This document shows, piece by piece, positions 55,214 to 64,000 of a stretch of DNA of 64,000 nucleotides (its first letter is position 1; every line of letters starts with the position of its first letter). Source of the DNA: Lutibacter sp. (GTDB lineage Bacteria; Bacteroidota; Bacteroidia; Flavobacteriales; Flavobacteriaceae); NCBI GenBank assembly GCA_002733665.1, contig NVWM01000002.1, positions 119,593-183,592 on the forward strand, in the 5' to 3' direction. The position numbers and the translations under genes were made by a program. Below the pieces are notes generated by a model, which searched no databases, was not told the origin of the DNA, and saw only the letters and a list, made by a program, of their open reading frames with translations.

Positions 55214-56476
55214 GTGAATAGTATAATTCAATTTATCAAAAATTTTCATAAAAGAGCTGGAAGTTACGTTTTTACAGCAACTGTAACATCTAGATTACTT
55301 TCATTTGTTGCTTCTTGGATAGCACTTCAATTAATTCCAAACAAAGAACTTGGAATTGTTATTTATGCTTTTCAAATTGTTTCTTTTATTATTCCAATTG
55401 CTGGTTTTGGGCTTCATCAAGGATTAATACGTTATGCAGCACTATTAAAATCAAAGGAAGAAAAAAACAACCTTTTTATATACGCTTTTAAAAAAGGCGT
55501 TCTTGTTAGTCTGATTCTTATCACAATTATAATTATTGCAGCTTTTAGTATTGATTTTGAGTTCAAAGAAACTCGTTTTTATCTCATTCTTTTATCATCT
55601 GCAATTATCACTCATTACATATTTGAATTGGTAAAAATTCAATATAGACTTCATAAAAACAACAAATTATACTCCTTTGCAGAACTAACGTATAATATTT
55701 TACTTGTTATTCTTGTTTTTGGATTGAGTTATTATTATCAAGAATTGGGCTATGCAATATCGTTAATTATCGTGCCATTAATTACTGCGCTAATATTCAT
55801 CAAAAAGCTTAATGTTGACTGGAAAAAATACACAAAACTAAGTGTCATTAACTTTTCCTTTTGGAAATATGGCTTTTTCGCTAGTTTATCGAATGTTACT
55901 ACCCAACTTCTTATTGCTATTGATATTATATTGATAGGGAATATTTTAAATATGGAGTTAGTAACTGCTTTCAAATATGTTTCAATTATTCCATATAGTT
56001 TATTGTTCCTATCGCAAGTAGTTATTGTCACTGACTTTGTAGATTTTACAGAAAAAATAAATGATAAACTTTATATCAAAAAATACATTAAAAACTACAT
56101 TCAATTATTCACAATTATTAGTTTGGTCTGTATCCTATTTATTTTTCTTTTCGGATCTAAAATTCTATCAATTTTTGATACTGATTATACTAACTATAAT
56201 TCATCAATGATTGTTTTAACAATTGGAGTTTCGGGAATTTTAATTTTACGTGGAGTCTTTGGAAACTTATTATCATCAATAGGAAAGCCTCACATCAATT
56301 TTATAATAACATCTGTTGCTGTAATATTGAATGTGATTCTAAACTATAACCTTATCCCTAAATATGGAATCTTTGGAGCCGCTACAACGTCTGCGATATT
56401 AATGTGGTTTACTGGGATATTATCAATGTTATTTTTCTTTTATTTTTTTAGAAAATCAATCGTTTCTGAAAATTAA
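55214..56476 (+). CDS. Polysaccharide flippase (MATE/MVF superfamily)
   Basis: A 420-residue protein with about 12-14 membrane segments, as in Wzx-like O-antigen flippases. The first loop has FHKRAGSYVFTATVTSRLLS and the middle NFSFWKYGFFASLSNVTTQL. It should flip lipid-linked oligosaccharide across the inner membrane. The start is GTG, directly after the asnB stop, so the genes are coupled. The last 29 bases overlap the tail of the convergent acetyltransferase-like gene. Confidence 0.85.
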   Translation: MNSIIQFIKNFHKRAGSYVFTATVTSRLLSFVASWIALQLIPNKELGIVIYAFQIVSFIIPIAGFGLHQGLIRYAALLKSKEEKNNLFIYAFKKGVLVSLILITIIIIAAFSIDFEFKETRFYLILLSSAIITHYIFELVKIQYRLHKNNKLYSFAELTYNILLVILVFGLSYYYQELGYAISLIIVPLITALIFIKKLNVDWKKYTKLSVINFSFWKYGFFASLSNVTTQLLIAIDIILIGNILNMELVTAFKYVSIIPYSLLFLSQVVIVTDFVDFTEKINDKLYIKKYIKNYIQLFTIISLVCILFIFLFGSKILSIFDTDYTNYNSSMIVLTIGVSGILILRGVFGNLLSSIGKPHINFIITSVAVILNVILNYNLIPKYGIFGAATTSAILMWFTGILSMLFFFYFFRKSIVSEN

Positions 56477-57332
56477 AATACATTTCTTCTTGTGATCCAA
56501 AACTCTTAAAAAAGAATGCAATTCCAGGAATCATAGAACCCTCAAAATCTAAAATAAAATTAGAATCAGCATATTCTTTAATTACGCTATCAATAATATA
56601 AGTCATCACTTTTTTATCTCTACCTTCTGGAGAAACTGAAGAAAATAAATAGGTAATTCTTTTAGAATCTTTTATGAAAAATGCACCTCCAAGCAATACA
56701 CCTCCTTTATTTTTTACAATAATAATATCTACACTATTAATACTAGTCAAATAACTAATTAATTGCTCTAATCTATCATAATCTGATTTTTTTAAATCAA
56801 CACTACTTTTCTTTTGTAGAACAAACAGTTTTATTATTTCTTGTGAAGTAGCAACCTTAAAAAGATCCAAATCCTCTTTATTAAACCTAGTTTTATATCT
56901 TCTCCTCACTGATTTATAGTTCTTAAACAATTCTCCGTAAGGTTTATTTAAAGGAAGGATGTAATTTGTCTTAATGATTACTTTTTCTTTTAAAATATTA
57001 TTCTCACTGTTTAAGTTCAGTGTAATTTTTTTAAATCTTTTAGGAATACTTTTTATAAAAACATCTACTAATTCTTTATCTATTTCTTTATCAGAAAAAA
57101 CTCCCAATTGCTGTGTCCAACAAGGTGGATAAATGAATTTAATAAAGTATTTACTTCGCCAAGGCAATGGCATAACTGCCTCATAATCATTTAAGATTAG
57201 AACATCCCAATTATCTGCAACGATATCTAAATACCAAGAAAATGCATAAATTCTTGAGTTTTTTGAGTTCTCAATACACAAATCGTATTTTTCAATATCT
57301 AATTCTGACCGTTTAATATACCGTATCATCAT
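56448..57332 (-). CDS. FemAB/GNAT-like acyltransferase
   Basis: A 294-residue protein with tandem GNAT-like folds. It has NSRIYAFSWYLDIVADNWDV near the start and a stretch with NYKSVRRRYKTRFNK in the middle. The second fold has VDIIIVKNKGGVLLGGAFFI and ends GSQEEMYFNFQKRLIF. This looks like the FemAB-type proteins linked to polysaccharide or peptidoglycan modification. Its ATG overlaps the stop of the deacetylase gene upstream (ATGA), so they form one unit. Substrate unknown. Confidence 0.7.
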   Translation of the reverse strand: MMIRYIKRSELDIEKYDLCIENSKNSRIYAFSWYLDIVADNWDVLILNDYEAVMPLPWRSKYFIKFIYPPCWTQQLGVFSDKEIDKELVDVFIKSIPKRFKKITLNLNSENNILKEKVIIKTNYILPLNKPYGELFKNYKSVRRRYKTRFNKEDLDLFKVATSQEIIKLFVLQKKSSVDLKKSDYDRLEQLISYLTSINSVDIIIVKNKGGVLLGGAFFIKDSKRITYLFSSVSPEGRDKKVMTYIIDSVIKEYADSNFILDFEGSMIPGIAFFFKSFGSQEEMYFNFQKRLIF

Positions 57333-58633
57333 TTATTGATTTGAGAAACAACATCTTTATATACTTTTTGCCAACCTTTCCATCGCTTATTTTCGCTCAA
57401 TGTTTCGTTATGAATTAATAGTATAAAAGTTCCATTTACTGCCTGAACTTCTTTTTTTAACTGATTTATTTTTGATTTTGCAACAGCAGGAACATAATTC
57501 AAATAATCATTCAATGTAGTGTCCATAACTGCGAATGGAAATATTTTTAAAGGTGTCTGAATTTCAAAATCTAAATCATAAAAATAAAAAGGTGTACAAG
57601 TACTTGCTCTAAATCCATAATGACTTGCATATCCCATCGAATAATCTTCAACAACATCTAAGTCTATCAAATTTTGATAGGTTTCTGGAAGTTTTAAACG
57701 CAAAAAATGCTGTCTTGATTTTAATATTGGTTTGTTAACGATTGCTTCTAGTCGTTTTTTCTCTACTTTTAATTTGTTTGGATTTTTCATCGTAAAATAC
57801 GACGGATGAAGACCTACATCAACATAATCTGCAATAGATTTTATTAACGATTTGTATTTTGTGTTAGACGAAGAAACATTTGTATCATATGTAGTATAAT
57901 CGCCAATTAAAAAGAAAAAAATTGTTTTTATTTTATGTTTTTTCGACACTTCTAAAAGGGCTTCAAAAGTATCAAACGGATCTTTCCTGAAATTCAATAA
58001 AACAAGTAATCGTTCAATTGCTGTATCAAAACGGAGCGTAAATAGATCTCTAAAAAAACCTCCAAAATTTCTTAAAACACCTTTTTGTTTATACGCATAT
58101 ACATTATCCACATCAATTGTAGAGATAAACTCAAAATTCCTTTCTTGAAAGTCATAATTTGGGAACTTTTCTTTTAAAAATTCTAAAAATTTATATGCCC
58201 AAATATCTATTAATGGTTTTTCAAGAAATTTATGCTTAAACGCTAAACTTTCTGCTGCTGGAAAACGTTCATTTTCATCTTGTACAAAAGGCAAATACTC
58301 TTCATATCTACTCATCAAATAAAAGCTTGCCGCAAATATATCAAACGGAATTGTTGATAATTTTCCTGCTGAAAAAAAACACGGAACAGCATCCCATTTA
58401 GAAAGTGCAATATCGATATCATTAACTCCTTGCTCGTATAACAAATCATGACTTCGCACAAAAAACTCTTTCCCGAGAGAGGTCTTAGAATATGTCATTT
58501 TAGGTCCGTTATGTGCTACAAACTCGTCAACAGTAGTTGTAAAACTTACAGGAACATGCAATATTCTGATAAAAAAATGCTTAAAGATATAAGTAAGCCT
58601 TGGTGTAATTTTATGTGTGTAAACGAGTATCAA
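57329..58633 (-). CDS. Polysaccharide deacetylase family protein
   Basis: A 434-residue protein with a flavobacterial N-terminal domain (about 1-170), followed by a NodB-like deacetylase barrel. It begins STIDVDNVYAYKQ with the metal-binding aspartates and continues with VDVGLHPSYFTMK, where the histidine would be a zinc ligand. Near the end comes NGTFILLIHNETLSENKRW with a second histidine. It is expected to remove N-acetyl groups from surface sugars. The start is TTG. It is the first of two coupled genes, and shares the surface-polysaccharide setting. Confidence 0.82.
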   Translation of the reverse strand: MILVYTHKITPRLTYIFKHFFIRILHVPVSFTTTVDEFVAHNGPKMTYSKTSLGKEFFVRSHDLLYEQGVNDIDIALSKWDAVPCFFSAGKLSTIPFDIFAASFYLMSRYEEYLPFVQDENERFPAAESLAFKHKFLEKPLIDIWAYKFLEFLKEKFPNYDFQERNFEFISTIDVDNVYAYKQKGVLRNFGGFFRDLFTLRFDTAIERLLVLLNFRKDPFDTFEALLEVSKKHKIKTIFFFLIGDYTTYDTNVSSSNTKYKSLIKSIADYVDVGLHPSYFTMKNPNKLKVEKKRLEAIVNKPILKSRQHFLRLKLPETYQNLIDLDVVEDYSMGYASHYGFRASTCTPFYFYDLDFEIQTPLKIFPFAVMDTTLNDYLNYVPAVAKSKINQLKKEVQAVNGTFILLIHNETLSENKRWKGWQKVYKDVVSQINK

Positions 58634-58635
58634 TT

Positions 58636-59334
58636 CTATAAATTATTAGTATCGGCAAAGCTAAAATACGCTTTTTCAGTAATTATAAGATGATCCAAAA
58701 TTTTTATATCTAATGTTTCTCCTGCAATTTTAATTTTCTGAGTCAATTTCTTATCAGATTCACTTGGTTTTAACGCTCCTGAAGGATGATTGTGCGCTAA
58801 AATTATTCCAACAGCAGAGATTTCCATTGCTTTTTTAAAAACCAAACGAGTGTCAACCAATGTGCTTGTTATTCCGCCTTTACTTACCTGAGATTTGTCA
58901 ATAATTTTATTAGAATTATTAAGATATAAAACCCAAAACTCTTCATGTTGCAAATCTCCAATGATTGGTTGCATAATCTCAAAAACTTCTTTACTACTGG
59001 TAATCTTAGGCTGCTCTAGAGCCTCTTCTAATCGCCTTCTTCGCCCAAGTTCAAGTGCTGTTACAATACTCACTGCCTTTGCCTGTCCAATACCTTTAAA
59101 CTGTGTCAATCGTTCAACTGATAATCGTGCCAATGCATTCAAATTATTATTTACTGATGCCAATATACGCTTTGATAACTCTACAGCACTTTCACTTCTA
59201 CTTCCTGAACCTATCAAAATAGCAATCAATTCAGCATCAGATAGTATAGATTTTCCTTTAACTATCAGTTTTTCTCGTGGTCTATCATCTTCTTTCCAGT
59301 TTTTAATTGAAAACGAAGTCTTTTTATCATTCAT
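58636..59334 (-). CDS. radC: DNA repair protein RadC (JAB/MPN domain)
   Basis: A 232-residue protein with an N-terminal helix-hairpin-helix part (LSDAELIAILIGSGSRSESA and LTQFKGIGQAKAVSIVTALE). A C-terminal JAMM domain follows with HNHPSG (181-186) and Asp194, a complete metal site. Despite the name, a role in repair is not established. Standard length. A short spacer of two bases separates it from the deacetylase gene downstream, so it may be co-transcribed with the polysaccharide genes. Confidence 0.93.
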   Translation of the reverse strand: MNDKKTSFSIKNWKEDDRPREKLIVKGKSILSDAELIAILIGSGSRSESAVELSKRILASVNNNLNALARLSVERLTQFKGIGQAKAVSIVTALELGRRRRLEEALEQPKITSSKEVFEIMQPIIGDLQHEEFWVLYLNNSNKIIDKSQVSKGGITSTLVDTRLVFKKAMEISAVGIILAHNHPSGALKPSESDKKLTQKIKIAGETLDIKILDHLIITEKAYFSFADTNNL

Positions 59335-59396
59335 AGAATCTCTTTTTTTATCAAATATAAGTTAATATATTTGTATTAAATATTCGCAATTATCAA

Positions 59397-59511
59397 ACGA
59401 GCAGGCTAAAAATTTATTATCTAAGAAAATGATGAATAGCGAACTGCATGACTGAGTTGAGTATTTCGACTTCGCTCAATTAAACTATATCGAAGCATGA
59501 CCGTTAAAAAC
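59397..59511 (+). repeat. Dispersed intergenic repeat, copy C (split)
   Basis: It begins CGAGCAGGCTAAAA, has GAATAGCGAAC and CATG, then an interposed stretch with GAGTATTTCGACTTCGCTCAA (about 59456-59490), and ends GCATGACCGTTAAAAAC. The outer parts match copy B; the interposed part resembles the other intergenic repeat at 6770. Confidence 0.55.
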
Positions 59512-59527
59512 AATAAATATTAAACAC

Positions 59528-60874
59528 ATGAAAATTATTATTGCTGGTGCTGGAGATGTTGGATTTCACCTTGCAAAACTATTATCTTACGAATCTCAAG
59601 ACATTTATGTTATTGATTTAGATAGTGACAAACTAAGTTATCTAGACTCTCATCTTGATGTTATTACTACTAAAGGAGATGCGACTTCTATTAAAGCATT
59701 ACAAGATCTTGGCATTGCTAAAACCGATTTATTAATTGCAGTTACCGATTCTCAAAACACCAATTTCACAATAGCTGTAATTGGAAAAAAATTAGGAGCA
59801 AAAAAAACTATTGCTAGAATTAACAATCCAGAGTTTATTAAAAATACTGAAATAAATTTCAAAGAATTAGGAATGGATTTTGCTATTTCTCCTGAAGAAT
59901 TAGCAGCAAAAGAAATCACAATGTTACTTCATCAATCTACATTCAATGATTCTATCACTTTTGAAGATGGTGTATTAAATATGGTTGGAAGTACCTTAAG
60001 TAGCAAGTCACCTATTATAAATTATACTGTACAGCAGACCAAAAAAAAGTTTTCAGAAATAGATTTTATAACGATTGCCGTAAAACACACTAATAACTCA
60101 CAAACTGTTATTCCTCGTGGAGACACTATATTCGAATTAGGCGATGAAGTATATTTTTCTTGTCCAAGTAAAAGTCTTCCAAAATTGCACACACTTACAG
60201 GTATAGAAGATTTTGTTATAAATGATGTGATGATTCTTGGCGGAAGCAAAATTGGAGAAAAATCTGCTCGTAAATTATGTCAAGAGAAATTTCGAGTTAA
60301 ACTCATAGAGAAAGATAAGAATAGAGCATTTAATCTTGCAGAAAAATTAGAAAACACACTTGTTATTCATGGTGATGGTAGAGATTTAGAACTACTTGAA
60401 GAAGAAAACATCAGAGAAATGGATGCATTTATTGCCGTTACTGGAAATACAGAAACCAATATTATGTCCTGTTTGGTTGCCAAGTCTAAAGGTGTTAAAA
60501 AAACAATTGCTTTAGTTGAGAATATGGACTATATAAACATCTCACAAACTATTGGAATTGATACACTTATCAACAAAAAATTATTGGCTGCAAGTGAGAT
60601 TTTTAAACATGTTAGGAAAGGCGAAGTTCTTGCTATTGCAAACTTAAAACATGTAAATGCTGAAGTTTTAGAGTTTAATGTAAAACCTAATTCTAAGGTA
60701 ACGAAAAAACCAGTTAAAGATATTAAATTAACAAGAAATGCTGTCTTTGGAGGCGTTATAAGAAATGGTAAAGCTTTGATGACATTCGGAGATTTTCAAA
60801 TTATTGCAGGAGATAAAGCGGTCGTTTTTTGTTTGCCAGAATCAATCAATGAAGTTGAAGAATTATTTAAATAA
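59528..60874 (+). CDS. trkA: Trk potassium uptake regulator TrkA
   Basis: Peripheral NAD-binding subunit that gates the TrkH channel. The 448-residue protein has two tandem RCK units. The first starts MKIIIAGAGDVGFHLAKLLS (nucleotide-binding GxGxxG at 7-12) and the second VMILGGSKIGEKSARKL at about 233. Each is followed by a TrkA-C domain (the last ends KAVVFCLPESINEVEE). Length is as in E. coli. trkH follows 94 bases on, with a dispersed repeat between them. Confidence 0.96.
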   Translation: MKIIIAGAGDVGFHLAKLLSYESQDIYVIDLDSDKLSYLDSHLDVITTKGDATSIKALQDLGIAKTDLLIAVTDSQNTNFTIAVIGKKLGAKKTIARINNPEFIKNTEINFKELGMDFAISPEELAAKEITMLLHQSTFNDSITFEDGVLNMVGSTLSSKSPIINYTVQQTKKKFSEIDFITIAVKHTNNSQTVIPRGDTIFELGDEVYFSCPSKSLPKLHTLTGIEDFVINDVMILGGSKIGEKSARKLCQEKFRVKLIEKDKNRAFNLAEKLENTLVIHGDGRDLELLEEENIREMDAFIAVTGNTETNIMSCLVAKSKGVKKTIALVENMDYINISQTIGIDTLINKKLLAASEIFKHVRKGEVLAIANLKHVNAEVLEFNVKPNSKVTKKPVKDIKLTRNAVFGGVIRNGKALMTFGDFQIIAGDKAVVFCLPESINEVEELFK

Positions 60875-60880
60875 ACTTCA

Positions 60881-60953
60881 ATGAACCGAGCATGTTAAAA
60901 ATAGTGTCATCAAATGAAATTATTAATAGCGAACACATGTGCCAATTAAAAAC
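60881..60953 (+). repeat. Dispersed intergenic repeat, copy B
   Basis: ATGAACCGAGCATG, AAAA, ATTATTAA, AGCGAACACATGTGCCAATTAAAAAC in order. It aligns with the minus-strand copy A at 52031-52104 over its whole length and with the outer parts of copy C. It lies between trkA and trkH. Confidence 0.65.
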
Positions 60954-60968
60954 AGTAGGAATAACCAC

Positions 60969-62468
60969 ATGAAAAACCTAAACTACCAAATAATTATTAG
61001 TTTTCTTGGGCTTACCTCAATGCTCAATGGTGTTTTTATGTTACTTGCAGTTCCGTTTAGTATTTACCATCAAGAAAGTGCAAAATGGGGAATTTTATAT
61101 GCAGGTCTTATAACGATTGTACTTGGTTTTTTAATGTGGTATTTTAATAGAAATGCTGAAAAAAATCTCCAAAAAAAAGAAGGATATCTAATTGTCACCT
61201 TCGGATGGTTGATTCTCTCACTTACAGGAACACTGCCCTATATTTTATCAGGAACAATACCTGAGTTTACCAACGCTTTTTTTGAAACAATTTCTGGGTA
61301 TTCAACAACTGGAGCATCTATTCTTACAGATATTGAGTCAATGCCAAAGGGAATCCTTTTTTGGCGTAGCGCAACTCATTGGATTGGCGGAATGGGAATT
61401 ATCGTTTTGACAATTGCAATTTTACCGCTTTTAGGAATTGGAGGAATGCAACTCTTTATGGCAGAGGCGCCAGGACCATCAGCAGATAAAATGCATCCAA
61501 GAATTACAGAAACTGCAAAACGTCTTTGGTTAATCTATTTTTCGCTTACAATTACTGAGTTTTTACTTCTTAAAATTGCTGGAATGGGATGGTTCGATGC
61601 CATTAATCATGCAATGGCAACATTAAGTACAGGAGGATTTTCGACCAAAAATGCAAGTATTGCTTATTGGAATGGAATGCCAATGGTGCAATATATTATT
61701 ACATTATTTATGTTTATTGCAGGTACAAACTTTATGATAACCTATTTTATTTTTAAAGGGAAATGGCAACGCATCCTTAAAAACGAAGAGTTTAAATGGT
61801 ATTTTTTAGGGACTTTAGGAATTGTTATTGTAATGACATTGCTGATTGTTCAATTTCAAGATCCAATACTGCAAACAACAGTTGATCATCCAATGCCTTG
61901 GGGAGAAACTGAGAGTGCATTTAGACATGCAGGATTTCAAGTTATTGCAATATTAACAACAACAGGTTTTGTAACTGCAGATTTTACTATGTGGAATTCT
62001 TTTGCAACAATGATTGTTTTCTCGCTGTTTTTTATTGGAGGTTCAGCAGGATCTACAAGTGGTGGAGTTAAAATCGTTCGCCATATTATGATGATAAAAA
62101 GCAGTTTGCTTGAACTTAAAAAATTATTACATCCAAGTGCAATAATTCCTGTACGTTATGGCGGCAAAGCAGTACATCAAAGCATTATCTTTAATATACT
62201 TTCGTTCTTTGTACTTTATATGCTTATTTTTATTTTAAGTGCCATTATTCTCACATTTTTAGGATTAGATTTTGTGTCAGCAATTGGTGCAGCAGCCTCA
62301 TCATTAGGAAACATTGGGCCAGCAATTGGTAGTTTGAGTCCTGTAGATAATTACGCCCATTTATCAACTGCTGCAAAATGGTTTTGCACCTTTCTAATGT
62401 TGATAGGTCGTTTAGAACTATTTACAGTCTTGATACTTCTAACTCCTTATTTTTGGAAGAAAAATTAA
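60969..62468 (+). CDS. trkH: Trk potassium uptake transporter TrkH
   Basis: Ion-conducting subunit of the Trk system. The 499-residue protein has ten or more membrane segments and the four pore loops, each with a selectivity glycine: ISGYSTTGASILTDI, ATLSTGGFSTKNAS, ILTTTGFVTADF and SSLGNIGPAIG. It also has the FIGGSAGSTSGGVK block. The ATG at 60969 is used; an upstream in-frame GTG would extend into the dispersed repeat. It works with TrkA. Confidence 0.96.
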   Translation: MKNLNYQIIISFLGLTSMLNGVFMLLAVPFSIYHQESAKWGILYAGLITIVLGFLMWYFNRNAEKNLQKKEGYLIVTFGWLILSLTGTLPYILSGTIPEFTNAFFETISGYSTTGASILTDIESMPKGILFWRSATHWIGGMGIIVLTIAILPLLGIGGMQLFMAEAPGPSADKMHPRITETAKRLWLIYFSLTITEFLLLKIAGMGWFDAINHAMATLSTGGFSTKNASIAYWNGMPMVQYIITLFMFIAGTNFMITYFIFKGKWQRILKNEEFKWYFLGTLGIVIVMTLLIVQFQDPILQTTVDHPMPWGETESAFRHAGFQVIAILTTTGFVTADFTMWNSFATMIVFSLFFIGGSAGSTSGGVKIVRHIMMIKSSLLELKKLLHPSAIIPVRYGGKAVHQSIIFNILSFFVLYMLIFILSAIILTFLGLDFVSAIGAAASSLGNIGPAIGSLSPVDNYAHLSTAAKWFCTFLMLIGRLELFTVLILLTPYFWKKN

Positions 62469-62566
62469 ATTTTACTCAAACAGACGACTCATTACGGTTT
62501 TGATGAATATTGCTCAACGAGTTAAGTTTTATATTTAATTAATTTTTATTAATTAAAAAAAAATGG

Positions 62567-62574
62567 TATTTTTG
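62567..62574 (+). promoter_or_regulatory. TAnnTTTG element before the recombinase gene
   Basis: TATTTTTG ends seven bases before the ATG at 62582. A perfect AT-only inverted repeat (62534-62543 and 62548-62557) lies 10 bases upstream and might be an operator. Confidence 0.4.
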
Positions 62575-62581
62575 AAATGCT

Positions 62582-63775
62582 ATGAATAATACAATTTCTA
62601 AAACTTCCGTTTTATTAAAAAAGGTGGTACATCGTAAAGAAGTACAACTTGTTTTATTTTTTCAATACAATCAAACCCTTATTGATAAGTTAAAAAAGAT
62701 TCCAGGATTTAAATGGAGCAAAACATTGAGAGGATGGTACATTTTATATACCAATAAAAACATCGCGATTTTCAATAAAGAATTTACAAAAGAAGAGTTT
62801 GACTTAAAATACCACGACTCCATTTATCAAAAAACAAAAGTAAAGATTGTAAAAAAACCACGAAATATATCAGAAGAAAACAAAACTGTTCTTAGAGATT
62901 TTGTTAAGTATTTAAAAGGGAGACAGTATAGTGAAAGTACGGTTAAAACCTATTTTACTTTTACGGCAGATTTTATTGATTACATCAAGGATAAGCCTCT
63001 ACATGAGTTGAATAATCGTGATGTAGAAAAATTTACTGAAGATGTATTTGTTCCAAGAAAATATAGTGTGAGTACCTACCGACAAATGATAAGTGCCATT
63101 AAACTATTTAAAGAATTTTATCCTACTTGTGCTATTGATAATCTCAAATTAAGAAGACCACATAAAAGCAAAATTTTACCAAGTGTATTGTCACAAGAAG
63201 AAGTTTTTGATTTATTGCGAAGTACTAAAAACTTAAAGCATAGAGCCATATTAGCATTGATATACTCAAGCGGATTAAGGGTTGGTGAATTGATAAATCT
63301 ACAATTGAGACATATCGATATAGATCGTAGACAAGTATTTATAAAAAACGCTAAAGGCAGAAAAGATCGATATATTGTATTGGCTGATAGTTTTTTACCT
63401 TTATTACAAAATTATTTTTTCACCTATAAGCCTGAGCTTTATTTTGTAGAAGGTGTAAATTCTAAAAAATATACTGCAAGTAGTATTCGAAAATTTTTAA
63501 GTCGCTCATGTGATATTGCTAAGATCACCAAGCGTGTAACACCACATACTTTGAGACATAGCTATGCAACTCATTTATTAGAAAATGGTATTGGCTTAAG
63601 ACATATACAAGAGTTATTAGGTCATTCTAAACCAGAAACGACAATGATATACACACATGTCGCAAAGAAAGATTTATTGGACGTAAAAAGTCCTTTAGAC
63701 ACTCTATTACTATCATTAACAAAAAACGGCAAACAGGAACAAAAGTTCCTGTTATCCGGAAATATAAACCCATAA
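62582..63775 (+). CDS. Tyrosine recombinase with Bacteroidota-type N-terminal domain
   Basis: A 397-residue site-specific recombinase. The catalytic residues are complete: Arg233 (SSGLRVGEL), Lys259, His322 and Arg325 (HTLRHSYATH), His348 (LLGHSKPETT) and Tyr357. A SAM-like core-binding domain lies at about 100-190. Residues 1-85 form an extra domain (VLFFQYNQTLIDKLKKIPGF, then WSKTLRGWYILY) typical of the Bacteroidota recombinases annotated as XerA/integron-integrase-like. Whether it resolves chromosome dimers or moves cassettes is unknown. No attachment site or mobile-element genes are next to it. Confidence 0.85.
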   Translation: MNNTISKTSVLLKKVVHRKEVQLVLFFQYNQTLIDKLKKIPGFKWSKTLRGWYILYTNKNIAIFNKEFTKEEFDLKYHDSIYQKTKVKIVKKPRNISEENKTVLRDFVKYLKGRQYSESTVKTYFTFTADFIDYIKDKPLHELNNRDVEKFTEDVFVPRKYSVSTYRQMISAIKLFKEFYPTCAIDNLKLRRPHKSKILPSVLSQEEVFDLLRSTKNLKHRAILALIYSSGLRVGELINLQLRHIDIDRRQVFIKNAKGRKDRYIVLADSFLPLLQNYFFTYKPELYFVEGVNSKKYTASSIRKFLSRSCDIAKITKRVTPHTLRHSYATHLLENGIGLRHIQELLGHSKPETTMIYTHVAKKDLLDVKSPLDTLLLSLTKNGKQEQKFLLSGNINP

Positions 63776-63852
63776 AAGAGTACTTTAGTACTTTTATAAC
63801 CAGTTACAAGCAAGTTGAAAAAAATTAATACTAACCAATAAATATTAAAATT

Positions 63853-64000
63853 ATGAATTTAAAAAATGGATTTCGAAAATCGTGTAGAGCATTGTTATTA
63901 TTTACTTTTTTGGGCTTATTCATAATGCTACAAAGTTGTGAGAATAATAAATCTAAAACAGAAACCGAAGAAAAAACAGTTGAAACGACTATCAAAACTG
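63853..64000 (+). CDS. Lipoprotein N-terminus (partial)
   Basis: The first 49 codons of a gene cut by the window end. It reads MNLKNGFRKSCRALLLFTFL with lipobox MLQSC (Cys29) and continues ENNKSKTETEEKTVETTIKT. It is a secreted or surface lipoprotein with a charged, low-complexity region after the anchor. No family can be named. Confidence 0.7.
   Translation, partial: MNLKNGFRKSCRALLLFTFLGLFIMLQSCENNKSKTETEEKTVETTIKT

Noticed and set aside
58895..59365. Long plus-strand reading frame opposite radC
   Set aside because: It is the mirror of the well-supported radC gene and its product shows no family pattern.
62534..62557. AT-rich perfect inverted repeat as a replication origin
   Set aside because: No DnaA-box cluster is visible and the neighbours are not origin genes. 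It is only a short operator-like repeat.

Overview
The window is chromosomal DNA of a member of the Flavobacteriaceae (phylum Bacteroidota). The evidence is the strong A+T bias, Bacteroidota-type promoters (TTG, a spacer of about 20 bases, then TAnnTTTG), a SusC/SusD outer-membrane pair, a type IX secretion (T9SS) C-terminal sorting domain, the gene order rpsL-rpsG-fusA-rpsJ-rplC, and families typical of the group (CtlX, YjjG, DUF4870, head-GIN/DUF2807, DUF4369). No rRNA, tRNA, CRISPR array, insertion sequence or prophage was recognised.

Layout. 1-1119: the end of a biotin-carrying carboxylase, then an ECF sigma factor with a likely membrane anti-sigma partner, divergent from a small DUF6249 membrane protein. 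1686-8152: an S1/P1 nuclease, an SPFH protein followed by five tiny genes, a DUF819 transporter-like protein, a DUF4369 lipoprotein, an AIM24 protein and a DUF4442 hotdog protein. 8363-11756: a PadR-controlled envelope module (DUF4870, PadR, PspC, head-GIN lipoprotein). 11988-17361: two guanidino-modifying hydrolases (CtlX and a DDAH-like enzyme), a thioredoxin-like protein, citrate synthase and enolase. 17578-18653: a lone HEPN-like gene bordered by a large folded palindrome, placed like a cassette between core genes. 18742-20529: carA and a secreted unknown.

20609-37676 is one minus-strand block of translation genes, rpsL to rplQ, with secY, infA and rpoA inside. A strong terminator between rpsJ and rplC divides it into a str part (rpsL-rpsG-fusA-rpsJ) and an S10-spc-alpha part. 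Structured spacers lie before rplC, rpsH, rpsD and rplQ and are candidates for ribosomal-protein feedback.

37851-47699 is an outer-membrane and nutrient-uptake region: an Omp85-like barrel, SusC, SusD, two surface lipoproteins, and an arylsulfotransferase-like T9SS cargo gene broken by an in-frame TAA. 47771-52015 holds housekeeping genes (rlmB, rhomboid, rarA, yjjG-like). 52184-58633 is a small surface-polysaccharide cluster (GT4, asparagine synthase, flippase, FemAB/GNAT-like protein, polysaccharide deacetylase). 58636-64000 holds radC, the trkA-trkH potassium uptake pair, a tyrosine recombinase with an extra N-terminal domain, and the start of a lipoprotein gene cut by the window end.

The observations most worth a second look are the matched divergent ECF promoters (1126-1218), the cassette-like HEPN/palindrome unit (17578-18653), the candidate attenuator at rpsJ/rplC (34236-34336), the folded leaders of rpsD and rplQ, a perfect PadR-type operator (8240-8258), a three-copy dispersed intergenic repeat (52031, 59397, 60881), and the nonsense codon in the T9SS cargo gene (46959).
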